NCBI GenBank assembly: GCA_025359285.1
Contig: JANYGV010000067.1
Span: 1-41,809 of the forward strand
Reading direction: 5' to 3'
Length of the DNA: 41,809 nt
From: Burkholderiales bacterium
GTDB lineage: Bacteria > Pseudomonadota > Gammaproteobacteria > Burkholderiales > Usitatibacteraceae
The position numbers were made by a program, and so were the translations under genes. The notes beneath the pieces are model-generated. The model was not told the DNA's origin, ran no database searches, and saw only the letters and a list, made by a program, of their open reading frames with translations. The first letter of the stretch is position 1, and every line of letters starts with the position of its first letter. Shown here in pieces: positions 1 to 8,847 of this stretch.

Positions 1-155
1 ATATATTTCGAGCTCAAACCATCTTCTTAACCCACTTCATCAACCAGCCTAGGCTCGCGCCTTACTCATCAATGACCGTTAAAAAGCGGCACCCTCATAC
101 TCAGTACCCACCTCAATCAGTTGTCCGTGTTTTTAAAGAGCGTTGCAAATTCGAG

Positions 156-233
<78 letters not shown>

Positions 234-427
234 TCCGATGATTCGTACACCTGAACCTTGAAACTTATTCGAATTGCAGAAGAAGGCTATTGTACACATA
301 CCTGCCTAAAAGCGTCAAGACTCATTCGACTTTTTCTTATGCGCATGATGTTTATGAACTGCCTTATTATCTAGCGGCGTTCGGCGCCAGACTTAAAAAC
401 ATACCCGTTATTGATGAGGAGATTTTA

Positions 428-1054
428 TTGGATCAGCTAACTACCATCGCCATTGCAGCAGCGCTGGCTTGGGCCAGTGGACTTCGTTTATACGTGGTGT
501 TATTTCTACTGGGCTTGGCGGGACATTTTCATTGGTTCAATTGGCAATTGCCCACATCCATGCAGGTACTTGCGCACCCATTGGTCATTGGCACAGTAGG
601 ATTTCTTGTACTTGTCGAATTTTTTGCGGATAAAGTTCCGGCGGTTGATTCAATATGGGATGCTATTCATACTTTTATTCGAATTCCGGCTGGCGCTTTA
701 TTGGCAGCGGGTGTTATCGGCGCGGATGATGGAGCAGCTTGGGCAGTGGTAGCAGGCTTGCTGGGCGGAACGATTACGGCCGGCACTCATTTTATGAAAG
801 CGGGAAGCCGCGCCGCCATTAATACTTCTCCAGAACCCGTCAGCAATTGGATTGCCTCAATAACGGAAGATACGGCCGTTTTGGGCGGTTTATGGCTTGC
901 ATTTACACATCCACTAGCGTTTTTATGGATACTGATTTTGTTCGTAATGCTCACCATATGGCTGCTGCCAAAGCTATGGCGATTTATCAAATGGATTGCC
1001 AGACATGCGATGGACTTGGTTTCAGACGCAATGCATGCAAAACAAGCACTGTAG
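428..1054 (+). CDS. DUF4126 domain-containing membrane protein
   Basis: The product is about 208 residues, hydrophobic, with roughly five to six membrane-spanning stretches. The opening MDQLTTIAIAAALAWASGLR and the middle FFADKVPAVDSIWD block are typical of the DUF4126 family, whose function is unknown. The ORF track starts at a TTG at 290. I prefer the TTG at 428 because a strong GAGGAG ribosome binding site sits six bases upstream, and because the extra 46 residues of the longer version look unlike the family and are not hydrophobic. The gene stands alone, downstream of and opposite to the tRNA. The family call is fairly sure; the physiological role is unknown. Confidence 0.85.
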   Translation: MDQLTTIAIAAALAWASGLRLYVVLFLLGLAGHFHWFNWQLPTSMQVLAHPLVIGTVGFLVLVEFFADKVPAVDSIWDAIHTFIRIPAGALLAAGVIGADDGAAWAVVAGLLGGTITAGTHFMKAGSRAAINTSPEPVSNWIASITEDTAVLGGLWLAFTHPLAFLWILILFVMLTIWLLPKLWRFIKWIARHAMDLVSDAMHAKQAL

Positions 1055-1097
1055 CGCGTCACGCCGCATCACATCAAAGCTAAACGCTAACAACACG

Positions 1098-1694
1098 CTA
1101 TACAACGCGGCGCTCTATCAAGGCTTGTGCCAGTGTGCCGCTATCAACATATTCAAGCTCACCGCCGACGGGCAAGCCGCGCGCGATGCGCGATACTTTA
1201 ACGCCCTGCTCACCAAGCATTTCGCTCACATAATGCGCCGTAGCTTCGCCTTCAACCGTAAAATTGGTCGCCAAAATCACTTCTTTTACCAGCCCGTCAG
1301 CTGCACGTTTGAACAACCGTTCAAGGTTAATTTCTTTTGGCCCGATACCGTCCAGCGGCGAGAGACGACCCATCAATACAAAGTAAAGTCCGCGATAGGT
1401 TTGGGTTTGCTCCATCATCAATAGATCACCCGGCATTTCCACTACACATAGCAGCGACTTATCACGCTTGATTGATTCGCATATTTCGCAAATCTCGCGC
1501 TCAGTAAACGTATTGCACATACCACAGTGGCGTACGCGCTCAACCGCACTTTGCATCGCATCAGCGAGGCTTAGAGCGCCAGCCTGATCACGCTGCAGCA
1601 GGTGATACGCCATACGCTGCGCTGATTTTGGGCCGACGCCGGGCAGGCAGCGAAGGGCTTGAATCAGAGCTTCTAGACTTGAGGGTGGACGCAT
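1098..1694 (-). CDS. recR: Recombination mediator protein RecR
   Basis: This 198-residue protein has the full RecR layout. There is an N-terminal helix-hairpin-helix ([17 protein letters not shown]), a four-cysteine zinc finger (C57, C60, C69, C72), a Toprim domain ([13 protein letters not shown] onward, ending near [18 protein letters not shown]) and the C-terminal [14 protein letters not shown] signature. RecR works with RecF/RecO to load RecA onto SSB-coated single-stranded DNA in the cytoplasm. It is the third gene of dnaX-ybaB-recR, a conserved bacterial arrangement, about 100 bases after ybaB. Length and motifs are normal. Confidence 0.97.
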   Translation of the reverse strand: MRPPSSLEALIQALRCLPGVGPKSAQRMAYHLLQRDQAGALSLADAMQSAVERVRHCGMCNTFTEREICEICESIKRDKSLLCVVEMPGDLLMMEQTQTYRGLYFVLMGRLSPLDGIGPKEINLERLFKRAADGLVKEVILATNFTVEGEATAHYVSEMLGEQGVKVSRIARGLPVGGELEYVDSGTLAQALIERRVV

Positions 1695-1798
1695 TCGTAA
1701 TGCCTAAATTTTGGGCCGTGGTGTAGGGCTCGCCAAGCGCATAAGCATGAATGTTCAACAACTCGTGACGACGTAAGTTGAAGCAAAAAGCAATTGCA

Positions 1799-2125
1799 TT
1801 AAAACGGCATCTTGAATCCTGCAGGCAACTGCATGCCCGCGGTGAATCCAGACATTTTTTCACTGGATGCAGACTCAGCTTGCCGAACCGCATCGTTCAT
1901 GGCAGCCGCAATTAAATCTTCAAGCATCTCTTTGTCATCCATCACACTCGCGTCAATGGATACGCGCTTCACATCATTGCGACAAGTCATGGTCACCTTC
2001 ACCATCCCACTGCCAGACTGCCCCTGAACCTCGATCAAGGCCAGTTGTTCCTGCGCTTTTTTCATATTTTCCTGCATTTGCTGGGCTTGCTTCATGAGCC
2101 CACCCAAGCCGCCTTTGGGAATCAT
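1799..2125 (-). CDS. ybaB: YbaB/EbfC family nucleoid-associated protein
   Basis: A 108-residue protein with the YbaB/EbfC pattern: a Gly/Met/Gln-rich N-terminal helix ([18 protein letters not shown]), a central strand region with the [19 protein letters not shown] stretch, and a C-terminal helix ending in [16 protein letters not shown]. Family members are small dimeric DNA-binding proteins thought to organise DNA or influence repair. It sits between dnaX and recR on the same strand, 30 bases after dnaX, so it is almost certainly in the same operon. The family is certain; its exact cellular role is not established. Confidence 0.95.
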   Translation of the reverse strand: MIPKGGLGGLMKQAQQMQENMKKAQEQLALIEVQGQSGSGMVKVTMTCRNDVKRVSIDASVMDDKEMLEDLIAAAMNDAVRQAESASSEKMSGFTAGMQLPAGFKMPF

Positions 2126-2155
2126 ATTGTCTCCAATAAATTGTAAGGTGAATCG

Positions 2156-3892
2156 TTAGTTGGCTGTAATACTGGCACTAGGACTGGATGGACGAATCGA
2201 TGCTCGATTGATCTCAGCGCCAAAATCCTGTTTCAGATTTTTAATGAATGGATCTTGCTCAATGGCCGCCTCGGCGGCAGTGTGCTCAAGATTACGAGCG
2301 CGATCCTGCTGCGAAGCCACACTATTGCTGACATTTTCTCCACTGGCAATACCGGCAGCCGCACCGATTTTAATGGCCAGACGCAAATTCTCGCCCAGTT
2401 GTGGAATCAGTGCCGCCTTTAGTTTTTCCTGATAGGCCTTATCAGCCAAATGTTTGTGCGCGTCTGCCAAACCCAGCTCAAGTACACCGCCCGCAAACGA
2501 CCGAAATTCAACCTGCTTGGCCAACATGCTGGCGATGCCCGTAAAATTTTGGCGCAACACAAAGGCGGGCCAATCGCCATCAAACTCGACCAGGCCACTG
2601 GCTGAAACCCCAGTACTGGCGGGCGTCTCACAAGGCAATGCCTGAAACGCCTTATCTAGCGCGGCTTTCGAGGGCGTGAGTTCAGCGGATGTGGATTCAG
2701 GGGCCCTTGTCTGCGGCGCGTTCGAACTGGGCGTTTTGTAAGTGCCTGTGACAGGCGGCATCTGCGCGCCTATGTCGCTACCCTTATTACCCACCTCACC
2801 GCGCTTGAATGCGAGCATGCGCAACAACGTCATCGTAAAACCAGATCGCTCGTCTGGCGCCAGCGCTAAATCACGACGACCCAATAACGCAATCTGATAA
2901 AAAAGTTGCACATCATCGGCCGAAAGTTGAGCGGCCACACCCGCGATCCTGGCGGCATCAGGGCCTTCGACTGCGTCGGCACCTGCGCTTTGCACCAGCG
3001 CCACGCGCGCGAGTAAGCTGGCTAAATCCTTTAGCGTTAACTCAAAAGACACATTGCGCTCACCCAAACTGCTAATTTCAGCAAGTAAACCCTTGGCATC
3101 TACGTTCGCCAAACAGCTCAACATTGAGAACAAATAGGTTTGATCCAGCACCCCTAGCATGGTGGCAACTTGATCGGTTTTCACCTCACCCGCTCCATAA
3201 GCAATAGCCTGATCTAACAGCGACAGTGCATCCCGCGCGCTGCCCTCTCCGGCGCGACCAATCATCTCCAGCGCGGGCTGTTCAAAAGGAATTTTTTCGG
3301 TTTGCAAAATATGCGCGAGGTGGCCAGCAAGCAGCGTTGGCGATAAATTTTTCAGATTGAATTGCAGGCAGCGTGACAATACCGTAATCGGCAATTTTTG
3401 CGGATCTGTCGTCGCCAAAATAAATTCCACATGGGCCGGTGGCTCTTCCAGTGTTTTCAGCATCGCGTTGAAAGCTGATTTCGACAGCATGTGAACTTCA
3501 TCAATGATATAAACCTTGTAGCGACCGGAAACGGGCGCATATTGCGCGGTTTCCAAAAGCTCACGCATCTCATCAACTTTGGTATTGGTGGCCGCATCGA
3601 CCTCAAGCAAATCTATAAAGCGGCCCGCATCAATATCTTTACAGGATTGGCACACCCCACAAGGCGTAGCGGTCATACCGCTTTTACCGTCAGTGCCGAG
3701 ACAATTCAACGCTTTTGCCAAAATCCGCGCTAAGGTCGTTTTACCCACCCCGCGCGTACCCGTGAACAAATACGCGTGATGAATACGCCCCGTATCGAGC
3801 GCATTCGCCAACGCCCGCACCACGTGTTCCTGCCCAACCACATCAACAAAGTTGCGTGGTCGCCATTTACGCGCAAGGACTTGATGACTCAT
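2156..3892 (-). CDS. dnaX: DNA polymerase III subunit gamma/tau
   Basis: A 578-residue clamp-loader ATPase subunit. Visible motifs are Walker A GTRGVGKT (residues 45-52), a zinc-binding module (C64, C78, C81, C84), Walker B with D131-E132 in YIIDEVHMLS, and the sensor-1 region ending at SRCLQFNLK. The middle is a low-complexity Pro/Ser/Thr linker (about 375-430). A tau-type C-terminal domain follows (FDGDWPAFVLRQNFTG) which in other bacteria contacts the polymerase alpha subunit. The protein is shorter than the 643-residue E. coli tau. I saw no clear A-AAA-AAG slippery heptamer, so a separate gamma form is not supported. It is the first protein gene after the SRP RNA. Confidence 0.96.
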   Translation of the reverse strand: MSHQVLARKWRPRNFVDVVGQEHVVRALANALDTGRIHHAYLFTGTRGVGKTTLARILAKALNCLGTDGKSGMTATPCGVCQSCKDIDAGRFIDLLEVDAATNTKVDEMRELLETAQYAPVSGRYKVYIIDEVHMLSKSAFNAMLKTLEEPPAHVEFILATTDPQKLPITVLSRCLQFNLKNLSPTLLAGHLAHILQTEKIPFEQPALEMIGRAGEGSARDALSLLDQAIAYGAGEVKTDQVATMLGVLDQTYLFSMLSCLANVDAKGLLAEISSLGERNVSFELTLKDLASLLARVALVQSAGADAVEGPDAARIAGVAAQLSADDVQLFYQIALLGRRDLALAPDERSGFTMTLLRMLAFKRGEVGNKGSDIGAQMPPVTGTYKTPSSNAPQTRAPESTSAELTPSKAALDKAFQALPCETPASTGVSASGLVEFDGDWPAFVLRQNFTGIASMLAKQVEFRSFAGGVLELGLADAHKHLADKAYQEKLKAALIPQLGENLRLAIKIGAAAGIASGENVSNSVASQQDRARNLEHTAAEAAIEQDPFIKNLKQDFGAEINRASIRPSSPSASITAN

Positions 3893-3930
3893 CGGCTATA
3901 GCTCGTTACACGTGGAGAGGTATTAAAAAA

Positions 3931-4031
3931 GGTGGCGAGCCTGACCCTCGGCACTTCAACTACTTCGCTGTGGCTGCTTCGTTCCCGACCTGACCAGATT
4001 CACAAAGGCTGAATGCGTGGAGACCCGCCGA
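3931..4031 (-). ncRNA. ffs: 4.5S signal recognition particle RNA
   Basis: The minus strand contains the SRP domain IV core GGTCAGGTCGGGAACGAAGC, with the conserved GGAA-type tetraloop region and the asymmetric AGCAGCC side. The ends pair as a nine-base helix (GGCGGGTCT with AGGCTCGCC), and a run of T follows the 3' side, giving a simple terminator. It is about 100 nt, as expected for the small bacterial SRP RNA that binds Ffh and targets membrane proteins. Its place just upstream of dnaX is usual in betaproteobacteria. The exact 5' and 3' ends are estimated from the terminal helix. Confidence 0.93.
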
Positions 4032-4101
4032 GGTGGATTTTATCCCAGTTCGCCACGCTCGAACAAACCCGGTACAACAATTTGGTTCAAGTAACGAAAA
4101 C

Positions 4102-5289
4102 TCATTTGGCGCATGTACGAAAACCACAGAACATATCGCTGCGATCGGGTGTATAAAAATTTCGATATTGCGGATATTTTATGCGTGGATGGGTCATGAA
4201 CGAACCACCTCTTAGCACTTGATGAGTGTAAAACCAGGGCTCAGAGTACTCCTGATACACCCCAGGAACAAAGCCAGGATATGGCGCAAACGCAGATGCC
4301 GTCCACTCCCAGACGTGACCGACAGAGGCCGCAAATGTATCGGAGTGGGTTGCTGCAAACTCCCACTCTGCTTCAGTCGGCAAACGCCGGTTTGCCCATT
4401 CGCAATACGCTTGTGCTTGCGCAAAATTGATATGCATTGCCGCATAATTTTCGTTGCCACTTCGATTGGCATCCCGATTGATGCCTCGCTCGCCTAAAAA
4501 CACAGCAAATTCCGCCTCTGAAACCGGCTGCGGCGAGATCGCAAACCACGCCACAGAGACGCGCTGCGGCGGCAGCTCGTTACAAAACCGGTAGCGATTT
4601 GGATTTTGTCGACCGAGATCACCCAGCACAATATCGCCTGGCTCAAACACAATATCAACGGCATTTACAGCGAGTGGCGCGGTGGGTTTCTTAAGGTGCT
4701 TAAGGTGCTTAACGGGCTTAACGTGTTTAAGGCGCTTAAGGTGCCTAAGGTGCTTAGGGCGCGGCGCCGTCTCCGGCCAAGGCAAATTGAGCGTGCGCAA
4801 TGTCATCGCCAGCGCCTCAGCATGCATGTCTTCATGCGCCACCACCAGCTGAAAATAATGAATATCGTCTGCGCTGCATTGATCGAGTGCATTCAGCGTG
4901 GAAGCCAGTGACTCACGCATGAACGCAAAACAAACATCCCGCGCAGGATAAATATTTGTCCAGCGCGCTTGATGTGCCACATGCGTCGAATCAAAAAGCG
5001 CGTCCGCATCAACAAAACATGACGGCGGCAATTTGCGCTGACGCAACATCTCCGGGGTGCGCTTGGGTAGCCGCACGGCAAAATATTCCTGGAACCACGC
5101 GATATGCGCGAGCTCCCACAACGGTGGATTTATATTCGCGTGATAAGGCACCTCGGCGGGCACCCAAAATGACTCGGGCAATTCGCGGTAAAGTGCGTGC
5201 GTGTATCCGCGCTGCGAGATCAGTGCCTCGCGAATCTGATTTTTAAGCGCCGCCACATCATTAGTTTTTTCGACTACCTGCATTTGCAT
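4102..5289 (-). CDS. senA: Selenoneine synthase SenA (EgtB-like sulfoxide-synthase fold)
   Basis: A 395-residue two-domain protein. The N-terminal DinB-like domain carries the three-histidine iron site (H62 in LAHIAWF; H152 and H156 in AHEDMH). The C-terminal formylglycine-generating-enzyme-like domain runs from about 215 to 395 (RRLPTEAEWEFAA, VWEWTASAF, LRGGSF). It is shorter than and clearly different from the EgtB encoded at 6500. Its partner is a SenB-type glycosyltransferase 52 bases away on the opposite strand, the arrangement that defines selenoneine synthase. SenA joins a selenosugar to hercynine using iron and oxygen. Residues 178-201, between the domains, are an unusual run of basic tripeptides (HLK/RLK/HVK) made by a 9-nt tandem array. 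The alternative is a second EgtB-like enzyme with another thiol donor, less likely given SenB. Confidence 0.85.
   Translation of the reverse strand: MQMQVVEKTNDVAALKNQIREALISQRGYTHALYRELPESFWVPAEVPYHANINPPLWELAHIAWFQEYFAVRLPKRTPEMLRQRKLPPSCFVDADALFDSTHVAHQARWTNIYPARDVCFAFMRESLASTLNALDQCSADDIHYFQLVVAHEDMHAEALAMTLRTLNLPWPETAPRPKHLRHLKRLKHVKPVKHLKHLKKPTAPLAVNAVDIVFEPGDIVLGDLGRQNPNRYRFCNELPPQRVSVAWFAISPQPVSEAEFAVFLGERGINRDANRSGNENYAAMHINFAQAQAYCEWANRRLPTEAEWEFAATHSDTFAASVGHVWEWTASAFAPYPGFVPGVYQEYSEPWFYTHQVLRGGSFMTHPRIKYPQYRNFYTPDRSDMFCGFRTCAK
4691..4762. repeat. 9-nt tandem array (8 units) inside senA
   Basis: Eight consecutive 9-base units on the plus strand follow TTAAGGTGC with one to three changes each. 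On the coding (minus) strand they give eight basic tripeptides of the form [HRP]-[LV]-[KR]. The array lies exactly in the linker between the iron-binding and FGE-like domains of SenA. Confidence 0.9.
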
Positions 5290-5341
5290 AACCCATTGGT
5301 ATCTAAGCTATTTCCAACATTTTTTTCGAGATGCCCACCCA

Positions 5342-6337
5342 GTGAATTCTGCACCGCTTATTCGCATCATTACACCCGCGCTGGCGGATGCCAACAATGG
5401 CAATTGGCGTACGGCACACCGGTGGCAGGCGTTGCTCACCCAGCATTCGACAGGATCAAATTCGACAGCAACTTTTCGAGTTATTGTACAAGGCGAGTGG
5501 ATGGGTGAAAACTGCGATTTACTGATTGCGCTGCATGCCCGCCGCAGCGCCGCCTCGATCACAAGGTTTCGAAAAACGTTTCCGGCAAAGCCTTTGATTG
5601 TGGTTTTGACCGGCACCGACTTATATCGCGATCTTGCAACCTCGGAAGAAGCCCGCCAGTCCTTGCGTTTGGCAGATTCGCTCATCGTATTACAAGAAGA
5701 CGCCATCCACTTTGTACCCATCGAGCATCGCAAGAAAACGCACGTAGTTTATCAATCGGCAAAACCGCTTAAGCCGTGCCTCAAACCAAAATTTAAACTG
5801 GATTGCGTGGTCGTGGGACATTTGCGCGATGAAAAAGATCCTTCCACCATTTTTCGCGCAGCGGCGCAACTAAACGACAGCGACCACATCCACATCTTGC
5901 ACATCGGCGCGCCACTGGACGAATCGCTGGCCGAAATTGCCAGAACGCTTTCTGCTCGCAGCAAGCACTATCACTGGTCGGGCGAGATGAGCCATGGATT
6001 GACGCGCGCCGCCATCAAGCGCGCGCATCTGCTTATTCATCCGTCAATCATGGAGGGTGGCGCAAATGTCATAGTCGAGGCGCTTACATCGGGCACCTCA
6101 GTGCTGGCCTCGCAAATGTCAGGCAACGTCGGCATGTTGGGGCCAGATTACGGAGGATATTTTGCAGTGGGCGATGATGCTGCGTTACTGACGCTATTAA
6201 AAAGGTATTCGCGCGATGCCAATTTCAAATCCCGGTTAGGCAACGCTTGTCTGGCACGAGCCAAATTATTCTTACCTGAAATTGAGTGCGCCTCGCTATG
6301 CTCGATAGCAAACAAACTTCTTGAACCAAAAGCATGA
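5342..6337 (+). CDS. senB: Selenosugar synthase SenB (glycosyltransferase family 4-like)
   Basis: A 331-residue GT-B glycosyltransferase starting at GTG. The N-terminal half has the pattern IRIITPALADANNGNWRTA and CDLLIALHARRSA, and the C-terminal half has the nucleotide-sugar site region HPSIMEGGANVIVEAL. This layout fits SenB, which joins selenophosphate to a UDP-sugar to give the selenosugar used by SenA. SenB proteins are otherwise annotated as TIGR04348-type glycosyltransferases. It diverges from senA with only 52 bases between them, so the two probably share one bidirectional control region. The ribosome binding site is weak. An unrelated GT4 function is possible but unlikely beside SenA. 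Selenium dependence is inferred from the family. Confidence 0.85.
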   Translation: MNSAPLIRIITPALADANNGNWRTAHRWQALLTQHSTGSNSTATFRVIVQGEWMGENCDLLIALHARRSAASITRFRKTFPAKPLIVVLTGTDLYRDLATSEEARQSLRLADSLIVLQEDAIHFVPIEHRKKTHVVYQSAKPLKPCLKPKFKLDCVVVGHLRDEKDPSTIFRAAAQLNDSDHIHILHIGAPLDESLAEIARTLSARSKHYHWSGEMSHGLTRAAIKRAHLLIHPSIMEGGANVIVEALTSGTSVLASQMSGNVGMLGPDYGGYFAVGDDAALLTLLKRYSRDANFKSRLGNACLARAKLFLPEIECASLCSIANKLLEPKA

Positions 6338-6499
6338 CCGCACACACTAATATGGCAACACTGAAACCGAATCAAGAGCCGATGCGTAAAATATTTTCGA
6401 GCGAATAGCCGCTCTAAGGATGTTACCTGCGCCAGCAAGCTCATTAGGTCAACAAAAGAGATCAACGAAGTTAATCAACGAGATCAGCGAGAAACGCTC

Positions 6500-7915
6500 A
6501 TGAGTCCGATTGAAAAGCAGGTCACGCAAAACTTTTTTCAACAAACGTCGCAACACGAATTCAGCGCCGGGCTCAAGCCGCTGCAAGAACGTTTCAAGGC
6601 GGTGCGGGACGCGACTGAACGCCTGACAGCGCCACTGAAAGCCGAAGATTGCAATCTGCAATCGATGCCGGATGCGAGTCCGATTAAATGGCATCTCGCG
6701 CATTCGACCTGGTTTTTTGAGACTTTTATTCTCGAAAAATTCGAACCGAATTTCGCGCCGTTTCATCCAGCGTTTAGGGTCCTGTTTAATTCCTACTACA
6801 ACGGCGTTGGCGACAAACATCCGCGCCATGAACGCGGCCTGATTTCGCGTCCAGATTTAGCAACGGTGTTCGACTATCGTCATGACATTACCAAGCGCAT
6901 CGCCAACCTGATTGAAGCTTTGGGCGACACGAATCACAGCTTCGCCGAACTCATGTGGCTGGGCTGCAATCACGAGGAGCAACATCAGGAGTTAATTCTC
7001 ACTGATCTGAAACATCTGCTCTCCAAAAATCCGCTAAAGCCCGCCTATCAAACACGCTGGCCACTTACTGCAATCGAAGGGCGCCAGCCACGTTGGCATA
7101 AATATGAAGGTGGCTTGGTTGAAATCGGCGCAAGCAAGCCGCGTACGAATGTAAATTCACAAGGCGATTTCTGTTTCGATAATGAAACGCCGCGCCATCG
7201 TGTTTTTTTAGAGCCCTTTGAGATTGCGTCACACCCAGTCACCCACGGCGATTTTGCGGCGTTCATTGCCGATGGCGGCTATCAGCGCCCCGAGCTGTGG
7301 TTATCGCTGGGCTGGGATTGGCTAAACGAGCAGAAAATTACCGCACCTTTGTATTGGGAACTGCGTGATAACGACACGAGCAATAGCGGCACGACCAATA
7401 ACGACACGACCGATAGCGGCACGACAAAAATCTGGATGACATTTACGCTGCACGGCATGGTCGAGATTGATGTGCACACGCCCATTTGTCATGTCAGTTT
7501 TTTTGAAGCTGACGCGTACGCGCGCTGGAAAGGCGCCCGCCTGCCCACCGAGGCCGAGTGGGAACATGCTGCCGCCTTGGCCACACAACATGTTGGGATC
7601 AGCGGCAATTTTCTCGATAGCCACGCCCTGCATCCGCTAGCAATGCGCGAGCAAACGTCGTCAGAATATCCGCAACAATTATTTGGCGATGTGTGGGAAT
7701 GGACCGCCAGCGCGTATTTAGGCTATCCCGGTTACCAAGCGGAAACAGGTGCCGTCGGCGAATACAACGGCAAATTTATGTGCAACCAATTCGTATTACG
7801 CGGCGGCTCCTGCGCCACGCCCACGCCGCACATCCGACCCAGCTATCGCAACTTTTTCCCGCCTGAAGCGCGATGGCAATTTAGTGGTTTGCGCTTGGCA
7901 AGAAATGCGATATGA
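6500..7915 (+). CDS. egtB: Ergothioneine biosynthesis protein EgtB
   Basis: A 471-residue iron-dependent sulfoxide synthase. The N-terminal DinB-type domain has the iron histidines H68 (WHLAHSTWFF) and H158/H162 (NHEEQH). The C-terminal FGE-like domain has RLPTEAEWEHAA, GDVWEWTASAYLGYPG and VLRGGSCATP followed by IRPSYRNFF. EgtB joins hercynine with a thiol (gamma-glutamylcysteine or cysteine) to give the sulfoxide precursor of ergothioneine. It follows senB on the same strand after about 160 bases. The usual partner egtD, the histidine methyltransferase, is not next to it. Residues 290-309 are a Thr/Asn/Ser/Asp/Gly insertion made by four 15-nt repeats in a loop of the FGE-like domain. Start ATG 6500 agrees with family N-termini. 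Confidence 0.95.
   Translation: MSPIEKQVTQNFFQQTSQHEFSAGLKPLQERFKAVRDATERLTAPLKAEDCNLQSMPDASPIKWHLAHSTWFFETFILEKFEPNFAPFHPAFRVLFNSYYNGVGDKHPRHERGLISRPDLATVFDYRHDITKRIANLIEALGDTNHSFAELMWLGCNHEEQHQELILTDLKHLLSKNPLKPAYQTRWPLTAIEGRQPRWHKYEGGLVEIGASKPRTNVNSQGDFCFDNETPRHRVFLEPFEIASHPVTHGDFAAFIADGGYQRPELWLSLGWDWLNEQKITAPLYWELRDNDTSNSGTTNNDTTDSGTTKIWMTFTLHGMVEIDVHTPICHVSFFEADAYARWKGARLPTEAEWEHAAALATQHVGISGNFLDSHALHPLAMREQTSSEYPQQLFGDVWEWTASAYLGYPGYQAETGAVGEYNGKFMCNQFVLRGGSCATPTPHIRPSYRNFFPPEARWQFSGLRLARNAI
7367..7426. repeat. 15-nt tandem array (4 units) inside egtB
   Basis: Four in-frame 15-base units (GATAACGACACGAGC, AATAGCGGCACGACC, AATAACGACACGACC, GATAGCGGCACGACA) encode DNDTS-NSGTT-NNDTT-DSGTT. 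Units alternate as a higher-order 30-nt duplication. The frame is preserved and the stretch lies in a predicted loop. Confidence 0.9.
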
Positions 7916-8196
7916 AGAGCCAATATACACGGGCATCTACAGACATTATTGCTCGCTGACGCCCGCCGATGCTAGCATTTACTAACGTCAACGCTCTGCT
8001 TTGATCTCCTAACGGCGATGGCGCTTGAACGGTGAGCTAGAAGCGGCGTCCTAAATCGGCTGCCTTAAATCGGCTAACTAACGACGAAGCCTCACAGCCA
8101 TGCGCTAATATGGTTGATACCTTGCGTCAGCGCATATTACAAATGCGGATCTGCGCGTTTTGCATTGACCTCACATCGATCTTGCCTTGATCACCC
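7916..8196. other. Intergenic region egtB-pssA
   Basis: This stretch of 281 bases holds no convincing ORF. It contains two near copies of a CTAAATCGGCT-like string around 8050-8080. No clear terminator with a T-run is visible after egtB. Confidence 0.6.
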
Positions 8197-8847
8197 ATGA
8201 CAAAAACGCCGATATCAAAGCAGACAATCTCACCGCCTAAAAAGCCGTTTTCCATGATCCGCGAGTTCCATCTGGCCGACTGGTTCACGCTTGGTAATGC
8301 GGTATGTGGCATGGGTGCGCTTTTTTCGACCATGACGTTTCTGGAGGTTGGCCATGTTCGGCATATTTACATTGCGTGCGGTCTCGTATTTGCGGCGCTG
8401 ATATTCGACATCGTGGATGGGCGTGTGGCACGTTGGCGTCAAAAATCGTCGGCGCTGGGTCGCGAGCTTGATTCGCTGGCAGACGTAATTTCGTTCGGCG
8501 TCGCACCCGCCATCATCGCCTACGGCTGCGGGATGCAAGGCTTTTATGACCGTATCGTGTTGGCGTATTTTGTGGCGTGCGGCGTATCCCGGCTGGCGCG
8601 TTACAACGTCACTGCCGAGGCGTTGTCCGAGGGCGGAGATAAAGTTAAATATTTTGAAGGCACACCTATTCCCACCTCGGTAATGCTGGTGGCGATGCTT
8701 ATGTGGGCGGGCTATCTGGATGCGCTACAGGGCAATCTCTGGTTTGGCGTGGTCTCCATTGCCGGGCTGCAACTTCATCCGCTGGTGCTGCTGTTTGCCG
8801 CATCGGGCTCACTGATGATTAGCCGGATTCGAATTCCCAAGTTATAA
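8197..8847 (+). CDS. pssA: CDP-diacylglycerol-serine O-phosphatidyltransferase (Cho1-like PssA)
   Basis: A 216-residue polytopic membrane enzyme with the complete CDP-alcohol phosphotransferase signature: D74-G75-x2-A78-R79-x8-G88-x3-D92-x3-D96. It makes phosphatidylserine from CDP-diacylglycerol and L-serine, the precursor of phosphatidylethanolamine. Several blocks (FSMIREFHLADWFTLGN, KYFEGTPIPTS, ISRIRIPKL at the C terminus) recall the eukaryotic Cho1-type enzyme as I remember it, more than the common proteobacterial PssA. A second in-frame Met (residue 20) could also be a start. The gene appears to be a single transcription unit between egtB and the phosphatase gene. Confidence 0.88.
   Translation: MTKTPISKQTISPPKKPFSMIREFHLADWFTLGNAVCGMGALFSTMTFLEVGHVRHIYIACGLVFAALIFDIVDGRVARWRQKSSALGRELDSLADVISFGVAPAIIAYGCGMQGFYDRIVLAYFVACGVSRLARYNVTAEALSEGGDKVKYFEGTPIPTSVMLVAMLMWAGYLDALQGNLWFGVVSIAGLQLHPLVLLFAASGSLMISRIRIPKL

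Noticed and set aside
2156-3892. Programmed frameshift in dnaX producing a gamma subunit
   Set aside because: I found no A-AAA-AAG heptamer with a following stem on the coding strand, so only the tau form is supported.
4691-4762. CRISPR-like array
   Set aside because: Units are only 9 bases with no spacers and lie in frame inside a gene; it is a minisatellite, not CRISPR.
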